Positions 1-10,882 of a stretch of 64,000 bases of DNA are shown one piece after another. Position 1 is the stretch's first letter. Every line of letters starts with the position of its first letter. The notes under the pieces are model-generated. The model was not told the DNA's origin. It saw only the letters and a program-made list of their open reading frames with translations, and did no database searches. A program made the position numbers and the translations under genes. Origin of the DNA: Chamaecyparis obtusa (taxonomy: Eukaryota > Streptophyta > Pinopsida > Cupressales > Cupressaceae); contig BSBK01000963.1 in assembly GCA_027943335.1 (NCBI GenBank), forward strand, positions 2,589,001 through 2,653,000. Direction: 5' to 3'.

Positions 1-582
1 GTCCTTGACCCTTTGTTTCAAGGTTTTAGGTTGATGAGAAGAGATAATATTGCTATTATCTCCATGGTGATTGTGTGGGGTCTTGAGCTTGGTGAGTCCT
101 CAGACACAGTCAAGTGGGTAGCCGAGTCTTTATTTGTAGATGATCTTTTACTTGGGCTAGAGTCGGTTCTTGAGTGGGCTGTGTTGGGAGTTGGCACAGA
201 CATCTCTGAATGCATTGTAGATAGAGCTGAGGCAATGGAACATGGCCTTATCCCTTTCATCAGGTGGATGGGAAAGGTGGACAAGGAGGCTTATTTATTG
301 GAACACAAAGTTGAATGGGAAAAGGTTAAAGCTGAAATAATGGCATTTTTGGAGGGTTCGCAAGCACAAGTACCGGTGGATGTTCCTCGCCGGTCTCACT
401 CAGCTCTTCCTAGGTGTGCGAGAGGTGTTATCGAGGACTTTGAGTCTAGGGAACTGTTGATGGTCTTGGTGTTGTGGGTTCTTTTTTGCTTGCTGTGGAT
501 GGCCAATTTTTGCATTTTGGAGGGTGTTGGTGTTTTGTGGCTCTCAGTTATTAAGCATGGTGACGATGATGATAGCCATTAA
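1..582 (+). CDS. Unrecognised 3'-terminal ORF fragment of the relic at the left edge
   Basis: The frame is open from base 1 with no start visible, so this is a C-terminal fragment of at least 193 codons. The product is acidic and largely helical in appearance in its first two thirds (positions about 30-120), followed by a strongly hydrophobic stretch at about residues 150-178 that could be one membrane segment or just valine/leucine-rich out-of-constraint sequence. It ends in an Asp/His-rich tail. I recognise no domain. The absence of stops over 580 bp and the position just upstream of a poly-A end suggest a real but decayed transposon-borne reading frame rather than a host gene. Confidence that it encodes a functional protein is low. 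Confidence 0.3.
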   Translation, partial: VLDPLFQGFRLMRRDNIAIISMVIVWGLELGESSDTVKWVAESLFVDDLLLGLESVLEWAVLGVGTDISECIVDRAEAMEHGLIPFIRWMGKVDKEAYLLEHKVEWEKVKAEIMAFLEGSQAQVPVDVPRRSHSALPRCARGVIEDFESRELLMVLVLWVLFCLLWMANFCILEGVGVLWLSVIKHGDDDDSH

Positions 583-776
583 AATCAATGTGTTTAGCTT
601 AGAGAGAGAAGGGGTTTGTTTTATGTTGGTGTTAGCCTTTGTAAATTTTATTATGTTAAGACTGGTTGCCCATGTGTGGGTTGTAAATATTGTTGTAATG
701 ATAGTCCTATATTCAAAATTTTTGTAATCTCTTTTTATATTAATATAAAAAACTCTATTATAGACCCAAAAAAAAA
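1..776 (+). mobile_element. 3' part of an unidentified relic ending in poly-A (LINE-like or retroposed)
   Basis: This stretch is an open coding-like region (1-582), then an AT-rich tail with many TAATATAA-type motifs, and it ends in a run of about nine A at 768-776. The next base already belongs to the integrase region of Copia element A. A poly-A end abutting the middle of another element is the layout expected from a retroposed copy (LINE or similar) inserted there, with its 5' part beyond the left edge. No reverse transcriptase motif is visible, so the class is an inference. Confidence 0.4.
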
Positions 777-3164
777 GAATGATGTCTTTCATGTTTTTAA
801 AGGATAAATATGATGCTTTTCAAATGTTTAAGTGGTACAAGGCAAGAGTTGAAAAGGAGACTAGAAGATAATTAGTGTCTAAGATCTGATAGAGGAGGTG
901 AGTTTACATTTGATGAGTTTACACTTTTTTGCAATGAATATGGAATAAAGAGACAAATGTCTGTATCGAGGACACCACAACAAAATGGTATAGTAGAGAG
1001 AAGAAAGATATCCATTATTGACTGTGCAAGGAAATTGATGATTTAAAAGGGAATGTCTCAAACATTTTGGACATAAGTAGTTAGTACTGCAGCTTATACA
1101 CTAAACCGAGTAAAACTAAAGAAAGGTACTAACAAGTCTCCATATGGAATCTGGTATGGTCACAAACCGAATTTAAGTTATTTCAAAGTATTTGGGAGTA
1201 AGTGTTATATTCTAAAGGATGCTATAAATGGAAAGTTTGATTATAAAGGTGATGAAGGAATATTCTTAGGATATTCTACAAAGAGAAAGGCTTACAAGTG
1301 CTTAAACAAGTCTACTAACAAAATTGTGGAAAGTGAAAGTGTAAGGATTGATGAATTTGCAAAAAAAAATGATGAAGACAACAAAAAGGAACTCAAGGAC
1401 TACCAAAGATTTTTATATGTTCAAACTGATGTTCCTGCTACCTTACTAACAGTGCAAATTAAGGAGGAAGATGAACAGAGAGATCCACCATTGAATGTTG
1501 AAAATGAAGAACTAACATAGTCTATCAAGCCTGTTCTAGCCAAGGACGTGAGAATATACCACTCACCGAGAAAAATTATTGGAGACAAGAATGCTGGAGT
1601 AATGACAAGAAGTAATTTGAGAGATAACACATTTTTTATTTTTGAATTTGAGCGAAAAAAAGTAAATGATGCATTGAATAATGAAGATTGGATTAAAGCC
1701 ATGAAAGAAGAGATAGACCAAATTGAAAAGAACAACAAATGGAATTTAGTACTGAGACCTAAAGAATTTTTTAGAAACAAACTGAATGAACATGAATATG
1801 TAATCATAAACAAAGAAATATTGGTTTGTAAAGGGTATGCACAAGAAGAAGGAATTGATTATGGTGAGACTTTTCCACCTGTTGCTAGATTAGGAGTTAG
1901 AATTCTACTAGCATATGCAGCTTCTAAATGATTTAAATTTTATCAAATTGATGTTAAGTCTGCATATCTTAATGGTATTCTTGAGGAAGAAGAATATATT
2001 AAACAACGTGAAGGATTTGTTGAGAATATTAACAAGGACATGGTATGTAAACTTTACAAGGCACTATATGATTTAAAACAAGCACTTAGAGCATGGTATG
2101 AAAGGTTACATTCATATTTAATCAAGATTGGATTTCAAAGAGAAAGTGACAACAATAATTTGTATCTAAAATGTGACAATAATGATAAGATTTTGATTCC
2201 TAAAATATTTGTTGATGATATTATTTTTGGACAAAATAACACATTATGCAAATATTTTGCTGAAGAGATGAGAAAGGAATTTGATATGTCCATGATAGGA
2301 GAGATGAAATTATTTATTAGATTATAGATTGAAAAAGCTAGAGATGGGATCTACATCACATAGTCAAAATACATCAAGGAGATCCTAAAGACATTTGGTC
2401 ATATGAAAGAGTCAAAATCGGTTGGAACACCGATGGATACTAGCTGCAAATTGTCAAAGGAAGATGAGTCAAAGGAAGTGAATGAAACCCTCTACCAATC
2501 AATGATTGGTATGTTACCATATGTTGTACATAGAAAACATGATATTGCTCATGCACTAGGTATTGCTGCAAGATTTTTTGTCGATCCAAAGGAAACACAC
2601 ATGTATGTAGTCAAAAGAATATTTAGATATCTGTATGGGACTAAAGATTTTAGTCTACTATAAAAGAAAGGAGGAGATTTTGATTTGAAGGTTTACACTG
2701 ATGTTGATTGGGATGGGAATATTAATGATAGGAAAAGTACAAGTGGAGAAGCTTTCTTTTTAGGAGAAAGATTAGTGACATGGCTAAGTAAGAAATAGAG
2801 CTATATATTACAATCTACTGTCGAGGCAAAGTATGTAGCAACATCTATGAATTGTACAAACATTGTATGGATCAAACAAGTACTTGAAGGTATGCAAGAG
2901 GATATTACCAGTCCAATTACTATTTACTGTGATAATAAAAGTGCTATAAAAAAATCAAAGAATCTAGTGATGCATTCCAAGACCAAGCACATTGTCATCA
3001 AGTATCATTACTTGAGAGAAAAAGTTCAAGACAAGCATGTGATATTGGAGTATGTGAATTCAAAGGAGAAGATAGAAAATATATTTACTAAGCCACTATC
3101 GAAGGATGCTTTTGAGTATCTCAAAGGTAAATTACGAGTTCTTCCCCTATCCAATATTCACTAA
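777..3164 (+). pseudogene. Copia A pol remnant: integrase core, RT, RNase H
   Basis: In order: the integrase core end with SDRGGEF near 886-905 and QQNGIVERRK near 978-1007 (the second Asp and the catalytic Glu of the DDE triad); the integrase C-terminal region with KVFGSKCYILKD and GIFLGYS near 1188-1275; the RT start with NEDWIKAMKEE near 1680; RT catalytic FVDDIIFG near 2206-2230; and RNase H with STVEAKYVA near 2816, ending IYCDNKSAI, MHSKTKHI and LREKVQD up to the stop at 3164. Stops or frameshifts occur at least near 870, 1044, 1518, 1929, 2325, 2661 and 2796. The order integrase before RT identifies the Copia (Pseudoviridae) class. It cannot make a functional polyprotein. Confidence 0.9.
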
Positions 3165-3353
3165 GGAAAGATGCATATTGCATAAATTCAAGGACTCATT
3201 AGAATATCTATTTTGTAAGTTTATGCTAGTTTCACTCTTTAGGTAATGCTTGAAGTTGTGAAAAATGATTATGTATGCAATGAGATATTAGTACATGCTA
3301 TGTATGATCCACTGCCTGAACAAATTTTTAGGAGTATGTATCTTTGGCATTGT

Positions 3354-3371
3354 TGTCAAAGAGGGAGATTA
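3354..3371 (+). other. Upstream duplicate polypurine tract of Copia A
   Basis: TTGTCAAAGAGGGAGATTAT lies about 190 bp before the LTR-proximal PPT and matches it at its core. The same doubling occurs in Copia B and in elements C, D and E. Confidence 0.55.
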
Positions 3372-3553
3372 TGTAATTGATTACAAAGGGAGAATAAGCT
3401 ATTAATGATTACTAAGGAGAAATGAAGATTGTTGAAGATGATAAATTTTAGAGGGAGAAAAGGAAAAAACATAGTGATCGAGAACACTGAAAATCAAAGA
3501 GCTACAATTGACAAGTGTTGCCATCATCAATTGATTGTGTTGTCATCAATGCC

Positions 3554-3565
3554 AAAGAGGGAGAT
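3554..3565 (+). other. Polypurine tract of Copia A
   Basis: AAAGAGGGAGAT immediately precedes the LTR start TGTTAAC. This is the plus-strand primer position of an LTR element. The preceding context CATCAATGCC is shared with Copia B. Confidence 0.85.
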
Positions 3566-4081
3566 TGTTAACTACAATTGATGGTGATGGTGATTAATAC
3601 CAACTGAGATTAGAGGTATAAAAGATTGTAGAAGGATTAAATCAATTATTATTTTTTCATTGATGTCAAGAAATTGATTTCTCATTTATATTGAGTTGTC
3701 ATATCATTCAGAGTATGATATAAGGCGAGTAAGTTAAGGAAAAAGAGGAAATGAATAATTATGAAGTTGAAGAACTTAATTAGGTAGCTAATACAAATCA
3801 GCCAATGATAAGGCAATATTAATTTAGTTTTTTTTCTAATTTACATTTGATTATATCAAGTCGCTAAAAGAGATTGGACAAGTGAGGAAGGAGTCAAGTT
3901 GACAAGGCAAAGAAAATAATTTTATTACCAAGTAGGAAGAGTCATTCGGTAAAAGGAAAGTAAGTTTTGGTAAAGTGAAACAAAGTCAAGATATTGAGTA
4001 CACGAAGTTAGTTACCAAGTGGAAAAAACAAAATTTTAGTTGAAGGAAAAGAAGTTAGCCATCAAGAAAGGAACATATATT
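3566..4081 (+). repeat. Copia A 3' LTR, first half
   Basis: It starts TGTTAACTAC directly after the PPT and is cut at 4081 by the insertion of Gypsy element G. The sequence resumes at 21212 after the ATATT duplication. Confidence 0.8.
4077..4081. other. Target-site duplication of Gypsy G, left copy (ATATT)
   Basis: ATATT here and at 21207-21211 flank the element exactly, directly outside TGTATG and CATACA. Confidence 0.95.
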
Positions 4082-5085
4082 TGTATGGATCAAAAGTGAC
4101 CACACTTCTATGAATCATTACATGAAAGGTTGCTCAACAATGAGGCCTCACAAAGTGACTCATAGCTCTCTATGCATGGAGTTGCAAGGGACTATGATGA
4201 ATTTTCTCTTAGCTAGAGCTACAAACTTGTGACCTTGCTAGTCAACCACACAATGAGAGATTCACAATGAAGACAAGGGCAACAATGCCAATATCCCCAA
4301 ATGGAATCAAGGTATAAAAATGTAATGCAAACTAATATGATATGCAAGATTAATCTATCAAAATGAAAATACAATGCAACTATGAAAGGAAATAGAAATG
4401 GATTACAAATCCCCTAATTAAGCTATGTGAGATTATCTATTGCATAAGAGAATCTAAGCTATGAAATGAAGCTATGGATGCTATGATGATGCAAGAAATG
4501 AAGTCTAAACTATGAAGCAATGAGGAAATCCAAGAAAAGCTTGATGTAGCAATGATCTCCAAAAGCTCCAAATGCACCTAGAAAACCTACAGCATAACAA
4601 TAGCATGAAAGAGATGGATATCCAAATGAAGGAGAGAGCTTTCCTTTTATAAGAAATGAGGTGAAATGGACCATTGAGATTAAGAGGCAAAAGACTTAAT
4701 CAACGGTGGAGCTTGAAAGAGGAGCAATCCATGTGCACAAGTATCCTCCAATAGAAAAATAGGAGTTGACTTTATGTCCATATGAGACAAAAAGTGCTTT
4801 TCTCCTTTTTATAAAATAAGAATAATGCTTTATTTGTGCAACTTAGGATAAGAGGAAAAGGGGGGGCTTTTTATTTATTAAAAGGGGAGGAAATATTCCT
4901 TTTAAGTAAATAAAAGCTTAGGATAAAAAGGTTAATCTAAGGATAAAAATCCACTATATCAAAATTAAGACTTGATCAAGAAATTGATAATGTTGAAAAT
5001 ATTGATTATTGATAAAACTGATTTAGGGTTGATAAATCAAATAAATCGGGCCCAAAGTCTAGGCGACCATTTTTGGGTGCATACA
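4082..5085 (-). repeat. Gypsy G 3' LTR (left copy)
   Basis: 1,004 bp, TGTATG...CATACA. It aligns end to end with 20213-21206. It keeps a 14 bp stretch near 4257-4271 that the other copy lacks. Confidence 0.95.
4644..4651 (-). promoter_or_regulatory. TATA box of Gypsy G LTR (left copy)
   Basis: TATAAAAG on the minus strand, conserved in both LTRs, about 440 bp from the LTR start in element orientation. This is a plausible RNA polymerase II promoter; the transcription start is not visible. Confidence 0.55.
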
Positions 5086-5098
5086 TTTTCCCCTCTTT
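5086..5098 (-). other. Polypurine tract of Gypsy G
   Basis: Minus strand reads AAAGAGGGGAAAA immediately before the 3' LTR start TGTATGCACC. Confidence 0.9.
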
Positions 5099-5129
5099 GA
5101 CTAATGTGTGATCAATTTAGGAACACATG

Positions 5130-5275
5130 TAGTCAAAGAATGAAGTTGAAATGTGAGATCGATTTGAGATCACAAAACAACTCAGATATGAGGTTGATTC
5201 GGGATCACATCTAGACAAAGCATAAACAAAGGCCTTTGAACATGAGGTCGATTCGGGATCACATTCAAAGTAAGA
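5130..5275. repeat. Imperfect tandem repeats next to the Gypsy G PPT
   Basis: Three spaced copies of a GAGGTCGATTCGGGATCACA-like unit at about 5154-5174, 5190-5208 and 5244-5262. On the element strand they read TGTGATCCCGAATC. Function unknown. Confidence 0.6.
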
Positions 5276-6057
5276 GATAAGCATCTCAAATTTGAGCAAA
5301 AGCTCACAAAAGATGTCTGAATCAGGAAAATGAAGAGAATCAGGGATGAGAATCCCATAGGTACTGCCCCCTCGGAATCAAAATCGAAATCAGATAGAGG
5401 AGAATAGAAAATCGATAAAAATTTGATCAAATCGAAATGAAATCATAATCAAAGATAAATGATAACAAGATAACCATTAGGCCATGAAAACATGCCCTAG
5501 TGATAAAGTAGAAGAATAGAAATAGAAGACTAGAAATAGAGTGAATGAAAGACTAGAAAATGGAGAGACATGGAAAGGAAGAAATTCCATCGAAAATTGG
5601 ACGATGCCTCAAAAGGTCAGTCAAATGCGCAGAAGAGGGAGAAGAATTTTGAAATGCAATTTTGACTATCAAGATGACCTCGAATTTTGATTTCAAGCTC
5701 AAAAATAGATCCAGGACGTCGAAATTAGCTAGGGGTACAATTTTCACGCAATTCTAAGGTGTTTTGAAAATTGGTCAAAAAGTCAAAATGCTATATAAGG
5801 GGTGAAAAATGTCATTTTCAAAATCATTTGACTTTTAACTATTTTGAGAATTCAGAGCTCTGAGAGATAGCGATGGCTCAACTAGCAGGAGTTCTCATCC
5901 ACAAACATCGATTTGAGCACTCCCGGTTGCACAACCGGCCTCCACATTATGGTGCCCCGGTATGTATCCGAAAACTAGTCGTTGTTTTGGATCATTTATA
6001 GCATTTAATGCAAATTTAGCACGTTTTTGAAATTTTGAAATTTTTAGTTTTAGGCGA

Positions 6058-6256
6058 ACTATCACACGATACTTTAGAAGTATCGCGCCCTTTGGGAAGA
6101 AACATCGTGCGATACTTCACGGGTCCCCAAAGTATCGCGCGCATATAGACACTAGTATCACATGATAGCTGGCAAAATATCACACGATACCGGGCAAAGT
6201 ATCGCATGGCCAAAGGTGTATCACACTGATATAAAGAGAAGTATCGCACGATACTT
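6058..6256. repeat. Cluster of GTATCGC / GCGATAC palindromic motifs (3' side of Gypsy G)
   Basis: About nine occurrences in 200 bp of half-sites GTATCGC or GCGATAC and their near variants. Several form near-perfect palindromes, for example GTATCGCACGATAC at 6241-6254, ATCGTGCGATAC at 6104-6115 and TATCACACGATAC at 6060-6072 and 6179-6190. Related motifs recur at 18.3-18.5 and 19.9-20.1 kb in the same element. They are CpG-containing in an AT-rich background and lie just upstream of the opposite-strand gene at 6395. Confidence 0.75.
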
Positions 6257-6394
6257 CTCTGTAAAAATTAAAATTTGGATCATTTTGAGCAAAGTAAGAC
6301 ATGGGTCTAGACAATAGCTGTGCTTTTAGTGTCATGTACTGATTTTCATCATAGTATGCATTGACATATGGCTTGGTTGAATGATTTGTAGGAG

Positions 6395-7159
6395 GTCTTT
6401 TCAGCATTGATCATTAGAGCGTCGAAGGTGGTGGGATTGAGATGTGTTCAGAACCTAGATGATCCGGGTGAGGATGACATCAGAGCGATGGGATTTCGGT
6501 ACCTACTGAGGTTCCCCTACATCAGAGCTAATCATGGGCTATTGACAGCTTTGGCAGAGCGATGGCATAGTGAGCACAACACATTTCACTTGCCTACAGG
6601 AGAGGCATCCATCACATTAGAGGATGTCTACAAGATCTTGCGGGTACTGTGCCATGGCGAGCCTGTAAGTAAAATCATGTTGTGAGATATAATTGTGTAA
6701 GTGTAAAGTTTTCATGTGATGAAAACTAACATGATTTGTGTGTTGGCACAAGTGTATTATGATCAGGATGCCACCGAGGGGTGACGGTTGATACAGGAGA
6801 TGTTCCAGGATGTCACCATTTTGGATAGGCATGTCAGCTGGGAGAGGCTGATAGATGATTTTGGTAGAGATTTCCTAGTGCCATGCATTGTGGCATCATT
6901 CATTTCATAGATCCTGATGACTGACTGCAGTCAGAAGGGATTTCCTCTCGGCTGGGGTAGGTTATTGGTGGTCTTGGTAGGGAGACCGCGATGTATGGCA
7001 TGGGGTCCGACCATACTGGCAGAGATGTATCATGAGCTGCATGAGGTCATCTACAGGGATGGTCAGACATGAGCGTGCGAGGCCATCCTGGCACAGGTGT
7101 GGGCATGGGAGCATATTGCTGTGATGCGCCCCAGGGTTCAGCTGAGAGAGTGGAGATAC

Positions 7160-7232
<73 letters not shown>

Positions 7233-8222
7233 TATGTGGATTTTATATCACATGCCCATATAGGGGATGTGACACATTACAAGTGGATCCTGAATGAGAT
7301 GACCTCATTCACATGGAGGCCATACAAAGATGTTGAGGCATGGGGTGATGCAGAGGATGAGCTGAGCTACATGCTGTGTACCCAGCCACTGGTAGGCTGA
7401 CACTCAGAGGTTGTTGAGAGGTTCTACGTCATGCGAGTATGGTGATAATTTGGGAGGCAGCGGCGAGTCTCTACAGAGACCACTACATATGTGAGGGCCA
7501 GAGATGAGGAGGGACATGGGTGGCTACCCATGTTAGACTATTAGCAGGCTATCAAGGAGATAGATGGGATTAGGAGGGAGCCCTGGGAGTATCTCCCAGA
7601 CATGGCTAACATAGGAGCTAATGCAGCATACAGGGCAGAGTGAAAAAGGGTACCATTCTCTCAATTTACTATACCAAATGCAGCATAGGTTGCCTCGAGA
7701 GGAGGAGACAGAGGAGATGATGAGGGCAGAGGAGGAGGCCAAGTCAGAGAGGTGGGAGAGGGATCTAGAGCTGGTGGTTGGAAACAGCCATGAGGTCAGG
7801 GCTTAGGGAGTGAGGAGGTACAAAGACCTTCTCAGGAGCAGGTATAGGGACAGGTGGATCTAGCTTCAGGGGATGATTTGAGAGCCTGCATTCAGACTCT
7901 TGAGGTAGAGATTCAATAGCTAAGGGTCACTATAGTAGTACGGGAGCAACAACTAGCAGATCTGAGATCAGAGAGAGATCAGTAGATGAGAGATCTCAGG
8001 GCAGAGATAGCACACTGTGAGACGGCCATACAGGAAACTACACTAGAGATCTGACGGGAGACAGCCAGAGCTGCATATTATCACAGACTCTATCTCGAGG
8101 CAGTGCCAGAGGGTCAGAGAGCACCGTCCTACTCTCAGAGGGTAGGGGAATCAGACATGGTGCCAGACAGGGAAACAACACCACCTCTACCACCACCATG
8201 TGATGGGGAGAGTCAAACCTAG
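6395..8222 (+). pseudogene. Antisense plant mobile domain (PMD) gene carried by Gypsy G
   Basis: The plus-strand frame at 6407-6685 reads like the start of the plant mobile domain (aminotransferase-like, PF10536 family): LLTALAERWHSEHNTFHLP near residues 45-63, then GEASITLEDVYKIL and GEPV. Recognisable continuations with stops follow at 6753-7135 and 7265-7500 (WILNEMTSFTWRPYKDV, then ERFYVMRVW), with a Glu/Arg-rich tail at about 7640-8100. GEP is followed by a good splice donor (CCT|GTAAGT at 6665) and an AG at 6751-6752, so one short intron is possible. A long (TA)n run at 7162-7230 and several stops mark it as decayed. It lies between integrase and the 3' LTR, opposite to gag-pol, the position reported for extra antisense ORFs in Tat-lineage elements. 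Function in the element is unknown; PMD proteins of plants are linked to transposon silencing and meristem maintenance. Confidence 0.7.
7162..7230. repeat. (TA)n microsatellite
   Basis: About 34 uninterrupted AT/TA dinucleotides inside the PMD pseudogene. It breaks the reading frame. Confidence 0.98.
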
Positions 8223-9895
8223 GGTTAGGGCTTAGGTTTAGGTTTATGTCAGATGATGCTATTGAGACTCTGGATCCAGTTGGGATCTCATTTGTATGGT
8301 TTTATATCAGTGATGACATTGTACCATGACTTTGCTTTTATATATGAGATATACTGGATTTTTGATGTATCATATTTGATTGTCTCACTTGGATGTGTAT
8401 TAGTTTTCATATGTATTGTCTTGTCTTACTTCACTCAAAATGTTTATGTATGTGCTTATGTATGTTATCTCATATAGATGTATGTTTGATTCTCATATAT
8501 ATGATATAGACTCATGTTTCTGAAAATGACATTTTGAGATAGATAGAATGATGATATGATTAACCCCTTTTGATGACAAGAATAGGTTCGAGATGAAAAG
8601 ACAAGGAGTGGAAGATGTGATCAAGAAGAAAGAAAGATGAGCGTAGTCGACTGTCAGGTCCATGCGAGATGAAAAGGAGAGCTCTCTCCATATGAAAAGT
8701 GCAAAACTAAACTAATCATGAACCTAAAATGCAAGCCACTATGAAAAGTGGTTGACTTGCAAGGTCACAATGCTTATAGACATCTAATTATCATCATTGA
8801 GCGTTTGGTAGCATCGTAAGATCATATAATGCACACTAGCATAACTATGTAGATATGAATATGATCTTTATCAGATAGAAATGTGGAAATCCCACCTAGG
8901 CATCAAAGACGTGTAGGTCAAGATGACTAATGCAGTGAGATTACCTAAGTTTGATATGGTGAGATTATGCTTGTATCAAGATGCATAAAAGTCAGGATAA
9001 CTAGAAGCACGCACTCACATAATAGTCAAGGATAATACCTTGTCAATCCATAGTGTCAAGTAAGACCAACATAAAATGCTCATGACGATTAGGACCAACA
9101 AAATATACCCACAAGCAGATAAAGAAATAAAACATGTTCTCATATCCTCAGTCTTCTAGCTATGCATCATTGAAAACTTCTCAGGGAGAGACCACTCATC
9201 AAATAAATCCTCATAGACAACACACAAAGAAAAATAAAGCCAACATATCTCAAGCGAGTTGATTGTTTAAGCGTGTGTGTGTTGGTCATAAAGTCAAACT
9301 TTGATCATCACATCTGCTAATGAGAAATATCGTACCATACTTAGACTATTGGGAAAGACATCTGATAAGTGTTAAGGAACACTCGACGCAAGGGTAGTGT
9401 TGAAAAACACTGTTTGGGGTGGTGTTGAAAAAAAACACTTGTTGTGAAATGCCCCAAGAGACAAATGCACCTAAAGGACCTATGTGAACAGTTATGTCCC
9501 TAGACAAAAACAAAGACCAATTCCAAACCAAGTCAAATAAGGTCAAGGCATGGTGGGGAAAGGTTCAATGTCGAGGATGCATGCTAACAAATAGGAGTGC
9601 AAAGGCCTCAAGTAGCGCCTGTTTCCAAGTTTTCACCACTTGGAATCTATTTTTATTTTTTTATTTTTTTCCTTTTTTGTATTGTTGCTACCAAGGTGCT
9701 TGTTTCCAAGTTTTCACCAAGGCACTTTTTCAAAAAAAAAAAATTTGAATTTTTGCATTTTTAAATTTTTTTGTATTTTTTTTTTTAGGACTTTTTATGC
9801 TTTTTAGGATTTTTTCAACATCATATATGAATTTTTTTGGTATTTTTTCAGGATCATAAAATATGTACAAAAGATGCCCCTAGACAGAATGGGCA
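8223..9895 (-). other. Non-coding 3' region of Gypsy G between PMD relic and integrase
   Basis: No supported gene. It contains three short hairpins of the form GTGTT...AACAC at 9367-9440, a direct repeat TGTTTCCAAGTTTTCACCA at about 9620 and 9701, and a T-rich tract (9650-9860). Confidence 0.6.
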
Positions 9896-10882
9896 TCAAG
9901 GATAGAACTTCTTGAGGTGCACAATGTTGATGGGCTTAGGGAGCTGTTCTCCATCTTCATTTGATAGTAAATATGCACCTGTACCAAAAGCCACTATGAT
10001 AATGTATGGTCCAAGCCAATTGGGTTCGAACTTGCCCTTTTGTTCTCTATTTTGTTGATTCTTAGGGTTCTCTCTCAAAACAAGATCACCTATCTGAAAT
10101 TCCCTAGGGCGAACCTTCTTGTTGAATGCCTTGGACATATGCTTCTGATATACTCTCATGTGATCAAAGGAAGCCTTACGCTTCTCATCTAGAATTTCTA
10201 GTTCTTGCAACCTCATGGCGCGGTAATCCTCATCTGTAATCAAACCTTTGAGAGAGATTCTAAGTGAAGGTATCTCTACTTCTAAAGGCAATACTGCTTC
10301 AGTGCCATAGGTAAGAGCAAAAGGAGTAGCTCTTGTAGGTGTACGAATGCTAGTTCTATAAGCCCATAGTGCCGGATTGATTTGTAAGTGCCAATCTCTA
10401 CCATTTTTGTGTACTATTCTATGAAGGATTTTAAGAATGGTTTTATTAGAGGCTTCTGCTTGTCCATTTCCCTGTGGAAAATAGATAGAGGACCAATGCT
10501 GTTTGATTTTAAACCTTTTGCATAAATGCTTTAGGTCCTTGTTCTTGAATTGTCCTCCATTATCAGTAATAATCTCAGAAGGCACTTCAAATCGACAAAT
10601 AATATGATTCAAGATAAAGAGTGAAACTATTTTGCCCGAGGCAACAGAAAGAGGGACTGCCTCTACCCATTTTGTGAAATAATCAGTAGCTGTGATGATA
10701 AACTTATGTCCACCTGATGAGTTGGGGTGAATTTTCCCAACAAGGTCAAAGGCCCAACGCTGAAATGGCCAATGAGAAATAGAAGGAATTAGCTCCCTCC
10801 CTAGAGCGTGAATCAAGTTTCCATGTTTTTGACATTTCTCACAAGATTTAGAGAAAGCTACTGCATCAGTTTACATTATGGG
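9896..10882 (-). pseudogene. Gypsy G integrase
   Basis: After two stops the frame gives the Cys-x2-Cys half of the zinc finger (CEKCQKHGN), then the DDE core: RWAFDLVGKIHP (first Asp), IITDNGGQFKN (second Asp), PQGNGQAEASNKTIL (Glu). The C-terminal part has ALWAYRTSIRTPTRATPF, YGTEAVLPLEVEIPS and the GPY/F module KFEPNWLGPYIIIVAFGTGAYLL, ending HLKKFYP at the stop at 9896. The core from 10816 to 9896 is uninterrupted and all three catalytic residues are kept. The enzyme would insert element cDNA into chromosomal DNA. Confidence 0.93.

Larger units (their letters stand above)
777..4081 (+). mobile_element. Copia LTR retrotransposon A, 5'-truncated, left segment
   Basis: The segment runs from the middle of integrase through RT and RNase H to the polypurine tract and the first 516 bp of the 3' LTR. 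It is then interrupted at 4081 by Gypsy element G; the ATATT at 4077-4081 is repeated after G, and the LTR resumes at 21212. The 5' LTR, gag and protease are not in the window. Many in-frame stops show that it is dead. Its pol is clearly homologous to that of Copia element B at 30.9-35.2 kb. Confidence 0.85.

Noticed and set aside
4505..4690. Conserved 61-codon minus ORF in both Gypsy G LTRs (also 20623-20808)
   Set aside because: Its conservation follows from LTR identity; it overlaps the TATA region and shows no domain.
7069..7263. ORF with a poly Tyr-Ile run
   Set aside because: It is the translation of the (TA)n microsatellite within the PMD relic.
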